Positions 18,330-25,899 of a stretch of DNA of 46,577 bases are shown here, one piece after another. Below the pieces are notes generated by a model, which ran no database searches, was not told the origin of the DNA, and was given only the letters and a program-made list of their open reading frames with translations. Numbering within the stretch: position 1 is the stretch's first letter; each line of letters begins with the position of its first letter. The position numbers and the translations under genes were made by a program. The DNA comes from a virus. The DNA lies in IMG/VR virus record IMGVR_UViG_3300043773_001254, positions 1 to 46,577 of that record, one strand, 5' to 3'.

Positions 18330-19153
18330 TGATTCGGCGTGGAGAAGCGAACGCCGACTATCACGCTAACGAAACGCACAGGTCATGCAGTCGAGTCCGG
18401 ACACTCCTTGACTCTCCCTCCCTGTACTACCAGCGGTACATCTCCAAGACGCTCCCGCCCTTCTCCAGCAGTGCCACCGATCATGGCACCCTGCTGCATA
18501 GGTGGCTGGAAGTGGGGGACGACCTCCTTGAATTGCTGGTAGTTCCTCCGCCGGAAACTCTAACGGCAACCGGGCTGGTTGGCAAAGAAGCGGCGAAATG
18601 GGCGAAAAACGAGGCTCCTGCGGGGGCGGTGGTCGTCCCCCCGAAGGAGAAGGCCCAGATTGTGGCGGAGGTGGCGGCCATCAAGGGCAACCCCGCCTCC
18701 GCTGAACTGCTGTCCAGAATCACCGAGCGAGAGATCGGTGCGTACTGGGAGTCGCCGGAGGGGGACTTGCTCAAGTGCAGGTTCGACGCCCTGACCAGCG
18801 ACGGCCTTGCCATCGACCTCAAGACCACCCGCGAGAAGGACATCCTCGCTGACTTCTGGAAGTCGGTCCTGTCGTACCGCTACCACCTCCAGGATGCGTG
18901 GTATCGGTGTGGCATGGAGGCGATGGGCCTAGAGCCCCAGCCGCTCCGCTTCATCGTCATCTCAACGTCACTGCCCCACGACTGTCAGGTGGTGACTCTC
19001 CCTGCGGCCATCGTCGCAGAGGGCCGGCGGCTCATGGATGCCGCTCTGGCCGAACTCCGTCTTCGTGAAAGCCTCGACTGGTGGTTGCCGGAAACGCACG
19101 GCGAGGTTGTTGAACTGCAATTTCCGGCTCATGTACTCGGGAGGATGGCATGA
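18329..19153 (+). CDS. RecE/Cas4-like PD-(D/E)XK exonuclease
   Basis: 274 aa from GTG 18329; an ATG at 18203 would give 316 aa but would cover the divergent control region with atypical codons. The plan matches phage exonuclease VIII/DUF3799-type nucleases: YHANETHRSCSRVRTLLDSP at the N-terminus, His57 in GTLLHRWLE, then Glu135, Asp153 (CRFD), Asp163-x-Lys165 (DLKTT) and YHLQ at 185-188. These enzymes resect double-stranded DNA ends to feed an annealing protein. The ERF gene follows with an ATGA overlap, giving an Exo/annealase recombination pair. Confidence 0.85.
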   Translation: MIRRGEANADYHANETHRSCSRVRTLLDSPSLYYQRYISKTLPPFSSSATDHGTLLHRWLEVGDDLLELLVVPPPETLTATGLVGKEAAKWAKNEAPAGAVVVPPKEKAQIVAEVAAIKGNPASAELLSRITEREIGAYWESPEGDLLKCRFDALTSDGLAIDLKTTREKDILADFWKSVLSYRYHLQDAWYRCGMEAMGLEPQPLRFIVISTSLPHDCQVVTLPAAIVAEGRRLMDAALAELRLRESLDWWLPETHGEVVELQFPAHVLGRMA

Positions 19154-19788
19154 CTTCGGTTATCGCTGAGTGGCCTGCATCAAGTCAGGCGCTCGACAAG
19201 TTGTTTGAGGCCAAGAGCAAGGCGTTGGGGCAGATGAAGAACGCCCCTCGCACGAGCAAGTCGCACTTCGGCATGTACGCCGACTTGGCGACCGTGATCG
19301 ACACGATCCGCAAGCCTCTCTCCGACAACGGGCTGGACGTGATCCAGTGCTTCGTGCCCTACGACGAGAACTTCGTCATGTTGGTCACGACGCTGGGCCA
19401 CACCAGCGGCCAGTTCATCCGGTCGTTCCTGCCCATCAAGGCATCGCTCCAGCCGCAGCAGTTGGCGGCGACGGCCACCTACCTCAAGCGAGTCGAGTTG
19501 GCCGCCATCGTCGGCGTGGCCGCTGAGGACGAGGACGACGGCGAGACGGCCCAGCGGGCTGCGGTGGCGTCGGCCATCACCGACGAGCCCAAGATCGAGA
19601 AGGCTCTGATGGCGAAGGTGCGGGCCGCGAAGGACGAGGCGGGCGTGAAGGCCGTCCTCGCCCAGACGGATCGCGGCGTCGAGTCCGGGCAGTTGGGCAA
19701 GGCCGCCGCCGAGCGGATCGCCCTGCTCGCCCAAGACTGTGCCGCCAAGTTCTCCAAGCCCAAGCAGGAGCCAGCGTTGGCTTCGTGA
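19150..19788 (+). CDS. erf: ERF-family single-strand annealing protein
   Basis: 212 aa, ATGA overlap with the nuclease and GGGAGG 7 nt before ATG. The ERF core is clear: MKNAPRTSKSHFGMYADLAT, then VIDTIRKPLSDNGLDVIQ, LGHTSGQFI and the TATYLKRVELAAIVGVAAEDEDDG segment that closes the family core near residue 135. The C-terminal 75 residues form an Ala/Lys-rich helical tail. ERF proteins bind and anneal complementary single strands, usually for genome circularisation or recombination-dependent replication. It works with the upstream nuclease. Confidence 0.9.
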   Translation: MTSVIAEWPASSQALDKLFEAKSKALGQMKNAPRTSKSHFGMYADLATVIDTIRKPLSDNGLDVIQCFVPYDENFVMLVTTLGHTSGQFIRSFLPIKASLQPQQLAATATYLKRVELAAIVGVAAEDEDDGETAQRAAVASAITDEPKIEKALMAKVRAAKDEAGVKAVLAQTDRGVESGQLGKAAAERIALLAQDCAAKFSKPKQEPALAS

Positions 19789-19825
19789 TCGCACAGGCAG
19801 GTGGTTGGCCTTCCTCCGTCGGCAC

Positions 19826-19851
19826 GCCGGATGCCGTCATCACCATCCGGC
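19826..19851 (+). other. Intergenic hairpin after ERF gene
   Basis: Perfect 8-bp stem GCCGGATG (19826-19833) / CATCCGGC (19844-19851) with a 10-nt loop, followed by ATTTC and 11 nt before the next ATG. No long U run follows, so an attenuator or mRNA-protecting hairpin is more likely than a full terminator. Confidence 0.5.
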
Positions 19852-19861
19852 ATTTCAAACC

Positions 19862-20167
19862 ATGAACCCTGACATCGACCGCTACCTCACGCTGGCTCAA
19901 GGCGTCTCGTCCCATGCGAACGCCGGCACGCTCGACGCCGACACCGCCCTGCGGTTCTGCCGCGTCGTGCTGCCGGCCCTGCTGGTGGAGATGGAGTTGG
20001 CCCGCCGGGTGGACGCCCGGCTGAGTTCCATGTTCCCGGCCCCTGCTGCGGACCCCAAGCCCTGCGAGGCGACGGTGTGCAGCAGCCGGTGGCAGGAGCC
20101 GGAGGCCAAGAAGGCCAAGAAGAAGGCGGCGAAGAAGCCCCGCAAGAAGAAGGAGCAGGCCAAATGA
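19862..20167 (+). CDS. Small protein with Lys-rich C-terminal tail
   Basis: 101 aa from ATG 19862; the frame is open upstream but the added residues look like random Arg/Ser-rich translation. No Shine-Dalgarno is visible before this ATG. Residues 1-60 are helical (TALRFCRVVLPALLVEMELARR); the last 35 residues are dominated by Lys and Ala (KKAKKKAAKKPRKKKEQ), suitable for binding nucleic acid. It overlaps the helicase start as ATGA, so a replication or recombination accessory role is likely but unproven. Confidence 0.6.
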   Translation: MNPDIDRYLTLAQGVSSHANAGTLDADTALRFCRVVLPALLVEMELARRVDARLSSMFPAPAADPKPCEATVCSSRWQEPEAKKAKKKAAKKPRKKKEQAK

Positions 20168-21693
20168 GCGGACGAGCATTTCTCCGGGACTACCAGCAGC
20201 GGGCCGTCGAGCAGGTCTGCAAGGCGGCCAAGCGTGGCGACCGCAGGGTCGTCGTCTGCCAGCCCGTCGGCAGCGGCAAGACGGAGGTGCAGGCCGAACT
20301 GTGCCGGATCGCCCGGTTTCCGGTCAATGTCATCCCGCTGGTGGACTTGATGCGGCAGAACCGCGACCGGCTGGAGTTGCGGCTGGGCGAGCGGGTGGAC
20401 ATCGAGCAGGGCGGCAACTACGCCGAGTCCATCGAGGGGCTGCGGCGGAGGGTGATCGTCTCCTCCCGTGACTCGATGCTGTCCGCCGGCCGGTACAAGG
20501 CGAAGGCGTTTGAGCGGACGACGCTCGTCATGGTGGACGAGTGCCACGTCGGCATGACGCCCCGCATGGAGGAGATGCTGCGGTGGTTTGAGGATCGGGG
20601 GGCGACCATCGTCGGCTTCTCCGCCACGCCATACAAGGGCAAGGGCAAGGCTCTCAGGTATTGGCCCCGCCCGCAGGTCGTCTACTCGCTCATGGACGCG
20701 ATCAACGACGGCTGGCTGGTGCCGCCCAAGTGCTTCCTCTCGGAGGCCCGCTCGTTCGACCTCACGCTGATTGACGACGAGGCCGGCGAGTGGAACAAGT
20801 CGCAACTCGCCGCCGTGCTGACGGCCGAGCATTTCGCTCAGGAGGTCACGAGCCTCGTCCTCTCGACCTACAAGCAGAAGCCGTCGGTCATCTACGCCTG
20901 CAACCGCAAGCAGGCGGAACTGTTCGTCCAGGTGTTTGAGCGGTACGGGGCTCGCGTCTCGCTCGTCCACTGCCGCCAGAACCCGGAGGTGCGGAAGGCC
21001 AACATGGATGCCTTCCTGGCCGGCGACACGAAGATCATTGTGAACGTCGGCATCTTGGGCTACGGCTGGGACCATCCGACCCTGACCAACGTCTACATGG
21101 CCGCCCCGACCCGCTCCCTGTCCCGGTACGAACAACGGCTGGGCAGAGGGACGCGAGTCCTGCCGGGCACCCTGCACCCGGAGATGACTCGCGACGAGAG
21201 GCTGGCCGCCATCGCCGCCAGCGGCAAGCCCCACTTCAACATCTACGACATCACCGACTCCAGCCGGTCGCACCAGTTGCTCAATGCCCTGCAAGTCCTC
21301 GACGCCAAGTGCCGGAAGACGAAGGCCCGCCAGGAGCGGATTGCCTCCATGCTGTCGATGGAGGGCGTGGATGCCGTCGATGCGATCAAGCAGGCCGACG
21401 CCATCGACCTTGAGGAACTTGAGGCACAGGCTCAGGAGTTGATCGAGAAGCGGAAGCGGCTGGTCGTCGGCGTCACCTTCGATCACGACACCCGCGACCT
21501 GTTCTCCGAGCCGGAGGGCAAGAAGCGTCGTGGCTGGCGGATGATGTACGGCAAGTACAAGGGCGTCACTCTGGACTCCATCCCGGAGGGCTACCTCTCG
21601 TGGGTGCTGGACTCACAGAAGAAGGAGACGCCGTTCAAGTCTGCGGTTCGGAGGGAACTGAGCCGCCGCAAGGAGAAGCCTGCGGCCCTGTGA
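20164..21693 (+). CDS. SF2 DNA helicase with C-terminal exonuclease-X-like domain
   Basis: 509 aa. Motifs in order: Q-motif-like FLRDYQQRAVEQV, Walker A PVGSGKT (34-40), DECH (125-128), SAT (153-155) and arginine-finger motif QRLGRGTR (324-331). The N-terminal half is the RecA-like ATPase and residues 240-335 are the second RecA-like lobe. Residues about 455-490 (MMYGKYKGVTLDSIPEGYLSWVL) match the small YGKYKG...P.GYL.W domain (DUF3820, exoDNase X C-terminus type). Such phage helicases unwind branched DNA in replication or recombination. It begins with an ATGA overlap downstream of the ERF cluster. Confidence 0.85.
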   Translation: MSGRAFLRDYQQRAVEQVCKAAKRGDRRVVVCQPVGSGKTEVQAELCRIARFPVNVIPLVDLMRQNRDRLELRLGERVDIEQGGNYAESIEGLRRRVIVSSRDSMLSAGRYKAKAFERTTLVMVDECHVGMTPRMEEMLRWFEDRGATIVGFSATPYKGKGKALRYWPRPQVVYSLMDAINDGWLVPPKCFLSEARSFDLTLIDDEAGEWNKSQLAAVLTAEHFAQEVTSLVLSTYKQKPSVIYACNRKQAELFVQVFERYGARVSLVHCRQNPEVRKANMDAFLAGDTKIIVNVGILGYGWDHPTLTNVYMAAPTRSLSRYEQRLGRGTRVLPGTLHPEMTRDERLAAIAASGKPHFNIYDITDSSRSHQLLNALQVLDAKCRKTKARQERIASMLSMEGVDAVDAIKQADAIDLEELEAQAQELIEKRKRLVVGVTFDHDTRDLFSEPEGKKRRGWRMMYGKYKGVTLDSIPEGYLSWVLDSQKKETPFKSAVRRELSRRKEKPAAL

Positions 21694-21703
21694 GGGAGGC
21701 GGC

Positions 21704-22108
21704 ATGAGCGAAGGATCGCTGAATGGAAAAGTCATTGGTGAAATCGGCGTGTCGATGGCTGTGGAGCGGCTCCTGCGGGCTGGCTTCCAGGTGGCCGTTC
21801 CAATCGTGGACGACGGGTACGACCTGCTCGCTTTCAGCGGGCGGCGTTTCTGGCGCATCCAGGTCAAGGCGACGGCCATCAGCACTTGCAAGCGGAATCG
21901 CAGCCGCATCCGGATCGGACGCGGCAAGAGACGCACGGGCCGGTACACGGCGGCAGATGTTGACGCCTTCGTGGTGGTCAACATCGCCACGAACGTCGTC
22001 ATGTGCGTGCCCATCGCTGACGCCATCGGCAAGTCGCACCTCAACTGGAGCAGTGCCCACAAGTACGGCGACCTCTGCCTGCTGCGGAGTATCCCGCCAC
22101 TGAAATAA
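21704..22108 (+). CDS. PD-(D/E)XK endonuclease-like protein
   Basis: 134 aa with a good GGGAGG site before ATG. The order GEIG (12-15), Asp40 in DDGYDLLAF and QVK (53-55) after WRI is that of the small PD-(D/E)XK nucleases related to Holliday-junction resolvases and group I intron endonucleases; Gln replaces the usual Glu before xK, as in several such families. The C-terminal half holds a DAFVVVNIATNVVMCVP beta-hairpin typical of the fold. It likely cuts branched DNA or acts in recombination. A long coding-free structured stretch follows. Confidence 0.7.
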   Translation: MSEGSLNGKVIGEIGVSMAVERLLRAGFQVAVPIVDDGYDLLAFSGRRFWRIQVKATAISTCKRNRSRIRIGRGKRRTGRYTAADVDAFVVVNIATNVVMCVPIADAIGKSHLNWSSAHKYGDLCLLRSIPPLK

Positions 22109-22110
22109 CG

Positions 22111-22380
22111 CATCGACAACACGAACGGCTGCGTGGGTTGGGAAAACCTCTGGCACGCAGCCGCATGACCCACGACCAGAAGGGATCGTGACGACAGTGG
22201 GTAAGCCAGCCGCAAGCGACAGGGCTAAGTCACGCGGGCAACAGGATGCTCGATAAGCAGGTCGCATGCCTCCGCCCCTGTGGCAAGGAGGACACCCCCA
22301 TGCGTCCTAACGACCAGTGGGCAGGTGGCGGCTAACCCTAGCCTTCGGGCTGGGGATTAGTCGCCGTCCACCCGCAGCGA
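22111..22380 (+). ncRNA. Candidate structured non-coding RNA
   Basis: The 335 nt between the PD-(D/E)XK gene and the next start hold no credible ORF but several strong helices in the plus sense. GGCTGCGTG (22127-22135) pairs with CACGCAGCC (22154-22162). CACGA (22171-22175) pairs with TCGTG (22186-22190). GCGG (22234-22237) with CCGC and ATGC with GCAT form a longer arm to about 22275. A 17-bp helix at 22327-22365 is capped by a C(UUCG)G tetraloop and contains two G-U pairs. No tRNA fold and no known class were recognised. Could be a phage regulatory RNA or a ribozyme relic. Confidence 0.5.
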
Positions 22381-22412
22381 GCCTTCAACCAGTGAGCAGA
22401 TTTGTTTCAGAG

Positions 22413-22427
22413 AGCGCTTAGAGCGCT
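22413..22427. promoter_or_regulatory. AGCGCT-TAG-AGCGCT inverted repeat
   Basis: Two AGCGCT palindromes (22413-22418 and 22422-22427) separated by TAG form a 15-bp dyad, 16 nt upstream of the ATG at 22444 and between the RNA-like region and the gene. A repressor or activator site is plausible. Confidence 0.4.
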
Positions 22428-22443
22428 AAGGGAAGTAAGGGAA

Positions 22444-22713
22444 ATGGCAAAAGACTTGGTTCTTCTCAGGTACACGGACAGCAAGGGGGAGAAACTCGCC
22501 GCCTTGTGCCGCCCCCGAGAGGGAGTGGACACGCTGAAGGACATCATCGGGGAGGAGACGGAAGCGGACTCCCAGTGGTTCTCGCAGGATCACCAGTCAG
22601 CAGTCGTCATCGACACCAGCGGCACCGTCGTCGTCACCTCGTCGGAGGACTTGACGATGCTCTCGTTCTGGTTCGCCGTCGCTGCTCAATGGCTCAAGAC
22701 TCACGGAGGTTGA
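22444..22713 (+). CDS. Small hypothetical protein
   Basis: 89 aa from ATG 22444, preceded by AAGGGAA; an upstream TTG at 22402 would read through the dyad and is rejected. The protein is acidic with alternating beta-like stretches (LVLLRYTDSKGEKLAAL, SAVVIDTSGTVVVTSS) and a hydrophobic end (LSFWFAVAAQWL). No family recognised. It starts a run of small genes with overlapping or closely spaced starts. Confidence 0.55.
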   Translation: MAKDLVLLRYTDSKGEKLAALCRPREGVDTLKDIIGEETEADSQWFSQDHQSAVVIDTSGTVVVTSSEDLTMLSFWFAVAAQWLKTHGG

Positions 22714-22714
22714 G

Positions 22715-22993
22715 GTGTCCGATTTCACGAAGGGAGTGATCGTCATGGGCGGATTCATGGCTCAGGCATTGGGTGCGTTGTTCAAGGAGAACGAGGAGTT
22801 GGTGGCGTCGGCCAAGACGCTGGGTGGCGTGGCCGCCTGCCGCGTCCACCGCCGGGAGGAGGCGACCAACCTTGCCACTGGCGAGCGGGTGTTCCGCTGG
22901 CAGATCGAGTTCCAGACGGAGGAGGACGCTGAGGCGTTCGACAACTCCGTTCGGGCCATCGTGGGGGCCGTGACGGAGGAGGGCGATGAGTGA
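22715..22993 (+). CDS. Small hypothetical protein
   Basis: 92 aa from GTG 22715, with GGAGGT 4 nt upstream. ATG 22745 preceded by GGGAGTGATCGTC is an equally good start and would give 82 aa. Contains a helix (FMAQALGALFKENEELVASA) and a charged beta/alpha C-terminal half ending in an acidic tail. The 3' end overlaps the HNH gene by 8 nt. Unknown function. Confidence 0.5.
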   Translation: MSDFTKGVIVMGGFMAQALGALFKENEELVASAKTLGGVAACRVHRREEATNLATGERVFRWQIEFQTEEDAEAFDNSVRAIVGAVTEEGDE

Positions 22994-23690
22994 TGGGCGT
23001 CAGGAACTATCGGCCTTCGCGGACGAGTACCAGTTCTGTGCGGTGTGCTGGGGCAGGTCGGACGCCCTGCACATCCACCACTTGCAGCAGGGTGCTGGCC
23101 GGGCGCACGACCGCAGGAACCTCCTGCGGCTCTGCCACTGGTGCCACGAGGGATTGCACTTCGGCGGAAAGCACAACCTCACCAAAGGCATGTGCCTCAC
23201 CGCCAAGCGGGAGGTGGACGACGCCAACTTCGACCCGGAGTTCCTGGCTTCGCTCCGTCTCAAGAAGCATCTGGGCTACAGCCTGGAGCGGTATCCGGTT
23301 CGTGTGTTCGTGTTTCGCAGGAAGAACGGAGTCCCCCTGGAGGTGAAGCGAATGGCGATCAACAGTCGGCAGAAGGGCAAGCGTGGCGAGTTGGAGGCGG
23401 CGGCCGAGTGGAATCGGCTCGTCCCCAATGCCCACGCCCGCAGGAGTCAGCAGCACTCCGGCACGGAGTCGGCCAGCGACCTCATCAGTCCGGGCACCCC
23501 GCACCTCTGGCTGGAAGTGAAGCGTGTCGAGCGGGGGCTGAACCTGCACGCCGTCATGGACAAGTCCCGTGAGCAGTGCGGGGAACTCTGCCCGGTCGTG
23601 CTGCACCGGCAGAACGAGCAGGAGTGGCTTGTGACGTTCCCTCTGGAGCAGATCAAGCGGTTCATCCAGCAGGTGCAGGGGGCTCTCTGA
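22986..23690 (+). CDS. HNH nuclease fused to a Hjc-like PD-(D/E)XK domain
   Basis: 234 aa reading continuously through two nuclease domains. Residues 15-60 form an HNH finger: Cys18-x2-Cys21, HIHH at 29-32, Asn45 and CHWCHEGLH at 50-58. Residues 123-234 form a PD-(D/E)XK domain: INSRQKGKRGE (Glu135), Asp165 in ASDL and LEVKR (Glu177-x-Lys179), ending in the WLVTFPLEQI strand common in phage resolvase-like proteins. The second domain begins with its own ATG (23352) and a GGAGGT 7 nt upstream, so a C-terminal-only product may also be made. Likely DNA-branch or end processing. Confidence 0.75.
   Translation: MSDGRQELSAFADEYQFCAVCWGRSDALHIHHLQQGAGRAHDRRNLLRLCHWCHEGLHFGGKHNLTKGMCLTAKREVDDANFDPEFLASLRLKKHLGYSLERYPVRVFVFRRKNGVPLEVKRMAINSRQKGKRGELEAAAEWNRLVPNAHARRSQQHSGTESASDLISPGTPHLWLEVKRVERGLNLHAVMDKSREQCGELCPVVLHRQNEQEWLVTFPLEQIKRFIQQVQGAL
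23339..23354 (+). promoter_or_regulatory. Internal ribosome binding site and ATG inside the HNH fusion gene
   Basis: GGAGGT at 23339-23344 lies 7 nt before an in-frame ATG at 23352, exactly where the PD-(D/E)XK domain begins (MAINSRQKG). This would allow a 112-aa resolvase-like protein to be made separately from the fusion. Confidence 0.5.
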
Positions 23691-24019
23691 TGCCAGTCAG
23701 GTACTACGACAGGACGAAGCGGTGGCTGCGGAAGAACTATCCGCTGCCGTTCCCGTGCCGCGTGCTGCTGCGGCCGGTGGCGGTGATGAAGAAGCACAAG
23801 GCTCACGGGATTTTCTACTGGCACGGGGATCGGGCGGTCATCTGGATTCGCAACAGCGGGAACGAGGAGCAGATGGCGGAGACGTTGATCGAGGAACACG
23901 TCCACGCCATGCGTCAGGCGACTCCAGTCAAGGTGGACTACGAAGGCGAGGCCCATGACGCGGCGTTCTGGGCTCTGTACGGCGAGGTGGTGACGCGATG
24001 GCGGAAGGAACTGCTGTGA
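23690..24019 (+). CDS. Metallopeptidase-like protein with altered HExxH
   Basis: 109 aa, TGATG overlap with the previous gene. The C-terminal half has ETLIEEHVHAMRQ followed about 20 residues later by HDAAFWALYGEV, the layout of small phage proteins with an L.HE..H ... H...W motif. Here the first His is Glu (EEHVH), so zinc binding by the normal three ligands is doubtful. The N-terminus is basic (RYYDRTKRWLRKNYP). Role unknown; the site looks degenerate or modified. Confidence 0.55.
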   Translation: MPVRYYDRTKRWLRKNYPLPFPCRVLLRPVAVMKKHKAHGIFYWHGDRAVIWIRNSGNEEQMAETLIEEHVHAMRQATPVKVDYEGEAHDAAFWALYGEVVTRWRKELL

Positions 24020-24486
24020 ACGTGCGTCTGGAATGGTTTGAGGTGAGCCGGGCCGCCCTCGTCGGCGTGTCTCGCAACGTCGAGGCACTGCGGAAGGGGT
24101 GCGTCAGCCGGCTCAAGGTCAACGACGAGTGGTCGATCCACATTCTCGGGGCACTGGGGGAGTGTGCGTTCGCGAAGGCGACCAACCGCTACTGGAACGG
24201 CAGCGTCAACACGTTCAAGGCGGGCGGAGACGTGGGCGAGTCCATCCAGATCCGCACCCGGTCGCGTCACTCCTACGACCTCATCGTCCGGGACGACGAC
24301 AAGGACGGCGATGCCTTCGTGCTTGTGACCGGAGGCCCGCACGACTTCACCATTCACGGCTGGATGCCCGCATCGGAGGCGAAGCAGCCGAAGTTCCGTG
24401 CCAACTACGGCGGCTATGGCGAGGCGTACTTCGTGCCGCAGTCGGCCCTGCGTCCGATTGACCCCCTGGTGTGCAAGGAGTGCTGA
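24016..24486 (+). CDS. Phage protein of a PD-(D/E)XK-like family
   Basis: 156 aa from GTG 24016, which overlaps the previous stop (GTGA) and has AAGGA 7 nt upstream; ATG 23998 is an alternative. Contains HILGALGECAFAKATNRYWN, GDVGESIQIRTRSRHSYDLIV and the closing FVLVTGGPHDFTIHGWM segment; I remember this sequence pattern as very common in phages of several hosts, with Glu...Asp...IQIR arranged like a PD-(D/E)XK nuclease core. Activity is not established. It sits among recombination and nucleotide genes. Confidence 0.65.
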   Translation: MNVRLEWFEVSRAALVGVSRNVEALRKGCVSRLKVNDEWSIHILGALGECAFAKATNRYWNGSVNTFKAGGDVGESIQIRTRSRHSYDLIVRDDDKDGDAFVLVTGGPHDFTIHGWMPASEAKQPKFRANYGGYGEAYFVPQSALRPIDPLVCKEC

Positions 24487-24488
24487 CC

Positions 24489-25004
24489 ATGAACGCGACG
24501 ACCATGCAGACGTACACGGGCCGGCTGATCGACCTCGCAAACTTCCGCAGGGAGGACGTGCATATCCCGGACATCGCCCATGCCCTGTCCCTCATCAACC
24601 GATTCACCGGCCACAGCAAGTGCCCCTACTCGGTGGCCCAGCACAGCGTCATGGTCAGCCGCCTGACGCAGCCGGAGAACGCCATGTGGGGGCTGCTGCA
24701 CGACGCCAGCGAGGCGTACTTGGGGGACGTGGCTACGCCGCTCAAGTCGCTGATGCCGGGCTACCGGGAACTGGAGGAGCATGTCCAGCGGACTGTCGCA
24801 AAGGTGTTCGGCCTGCCCTGGCCCATGCCCGCCGACGTGAAGACGGCGGACCTGCGGGCCTTGATGGCGGAGAAGCGTGACCTTGTGTCAGTCAGTCACG
24901 ACTGGGGAATCGACGTGGAGCCGGCGTGCGGGCCGATCAACCCGTACTGCTGGACTCAGGCAAAGCAGTTGTTTGAGGACCGTTTCAAGGAGTTGTCTCG
25001 ATGA
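24489..25004 (+). CDS. HD-domain nucleotide phosphohydrolase (YfbR/DatZ-like)
   Basis: 171 aa from ATG 24489, AAGGAG 8 nt upstream. HD-domain signature: VAQHSVMVS (His52), LLHDASEAYLGD (His71-Asp72, Glu75, Asp80) and the following TPLKSLMPGYRELEEHV helix. The short single-domain form and the SEAYLGD motif match YfbR-type deoxynucleotidases, which act on dNMPs or dNTPs using a divalent metal. It overlaps the next gene as ATGA, and that gene encodes a second nucleotide-hydrolase-like protein. Together they would reshape the deoxynucleotide pool. Confidence 0.8.
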   Translation: MNATTMQTYTGRLIDLANFRREDVHIPDIAHALSLINRFTGHSKCPYSVAQHSVMVSRLTQPENAMWGLLHDASEAYLGDVATPLKSLMPGYRELEEHVQRTVAKVFGLPWPMPADVKTADLRALMAEKRDLVSVSHDWGIDVEPACGPINPYCWTQAKQLFEDRFKELSR

Positions 25005-25360
25005 TAAAGGTGACGGAGGAAAAGTCGGTGAAGTACGCCAGCGGTGCCGTGCGGTCGAGCGATGCGGAGGCGACGAGGTACGACCTCATCACGCCCATCG
25101 GACTCGCAGCCGTTGCCGCTGCCTGTGCGGAGGGCGCAGCCAAGTACGGGGATTTCAACTGGGAAAAAGGGATGCCGGCCAACGACATGCTGAACCATGC
25201 GTTGCGGCACGTCTACCTGTTTCTCGGAGGGGATCGCTCAGAGGATCACTTGGGCCACGCCGCCTGGAATCTGATGGCGGCAATCCACTCGCTTGAGGTT
25301 TGGCCGCACCTCAACGAGGGGACACTTCGCAGCGGCTTTTGCGAGGCACCGACGAAATAA
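25001..25360 (+). CDS. dATP/dGTP diphosphohydrolase-like protein (MazG-like)
   Basis: 119 aa, ATGA overlap with the HD gene. Contains ATRYDLITPIGL, GAAKYGDFNWEKGM and ALRHVYLFLGGDRSEDHLGHAAWNL; this RxD...KYGxxNWxxG...RH...EDxLxxxxWN layout is that of the phage dATP/dGTP-diphosphohydrolase N-terminal family (DUF5664-type), all-alpha MazG-related proteins that remove pyrophosphate from deoxynucleotides. Paired with the HD enzyme. Neither specificity can be read from the sequence. Confidence 0.7.
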   Translation: MIKVTEEKSVKYASGAVRSSDAEATRYDLITPIGLAAVAAACAEGAAKYGDFNWEKGMPANDMLNHALRHVYLFLGGDRSEDHLGHAAWNLMAAIHSLEVWPHLNEGTLRSGFCEAPTK

Positions 25361-25899
25361 TGATCGCCGTCGCCGTAAAGGATTACGACGACGAGAACAT
25401 CGTGGAGGAGTGCGAAACCGGATGGAGACGGTTTTGTGCAGAGGTTCTCGTTCGGACGCACTATCACGTCCGCGAACTGTGCCGCCGGCACAGGCGGATT
25501 GGGTATGCCCAGATGTTGCCCACCAACAGGAAGGAGTTTGAGATTCTGCGCCGGCAGGTGGCGGCGTGGAGGTGGGTCTTTGAGGGTACGGGAGGGGCGT
25601 TCACCTTCGCCCAGACCTGCGAGGACTTGAGCCTGGACCCGTTCCTGGTGCGGCGAAAACTACTGTCCCTGTGCCAGCCGTGCCGGGACATAAATCTCCT
25701 AGTGGCATGGGTGTCTCGCCAGAAGGAGAAGCCTCGTGGCAACCGTCGCGGACAAGGTGCGGATGATTGTGGAGTGGGCACCGGCCTTGTCGCTGCTGTC
25801 CGAGATTTCCGCAGCCGACACGGCGAAAGAGCGGGCCGCAGGGGCGCTCAAACTCATGCGGTTTGTCGCTACCAAGACGGAAACTCCGGTGGACGATGA
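25360..25899 (+). CDS. Hypothetical protein with long overlap of the next gene
   Basis: 179 aa; ATG 25360 overlaps the previous stop (TAATG). Residues 1-125 look like a real protein: acidic start, then HYHVRELCRRHRRIGYAQMLPTNR, REFE/RRQVAAWRW helices and DPFLVRRKLLSLC. Residues 126-179 are Arg/Gly-rich and lie over the next gene in another frame, so this 164-nt overlap suggests that an original stop was lost by mutation or a frameshift. The central part may bind DNA. Family not recognised. Confidence 0.5.
   Translation: MIAVAVKDYDDENIVEECETGWRRFCAEVLVRTHYHVRELCRRHRRIGYAQMLPTNRKEFEILRRQVAAWRWVFEGTGGAFTFAQTCEDLSLDPFLVRRKLLSLCQPCRDINLLVAWVSRQKEKPRGNRRGQGADDCGVGTGLVAAVRDFRSRHGERAGRRGAQTHAVCRYQDGNSGGR

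Noticed and set aside
22111-22380. tRNA, tmRNA or group I intron
   Set aside because: No cloverleaf with conserved arms, no conserved intron core that I can recognise, and flanking genes are complete.
24489-25360. Firm call of a 2-aminoadenine (Z) genome phage
   Set aside because: No PurZ is seen; similar enzyme pairs also occur in ordinary phages.
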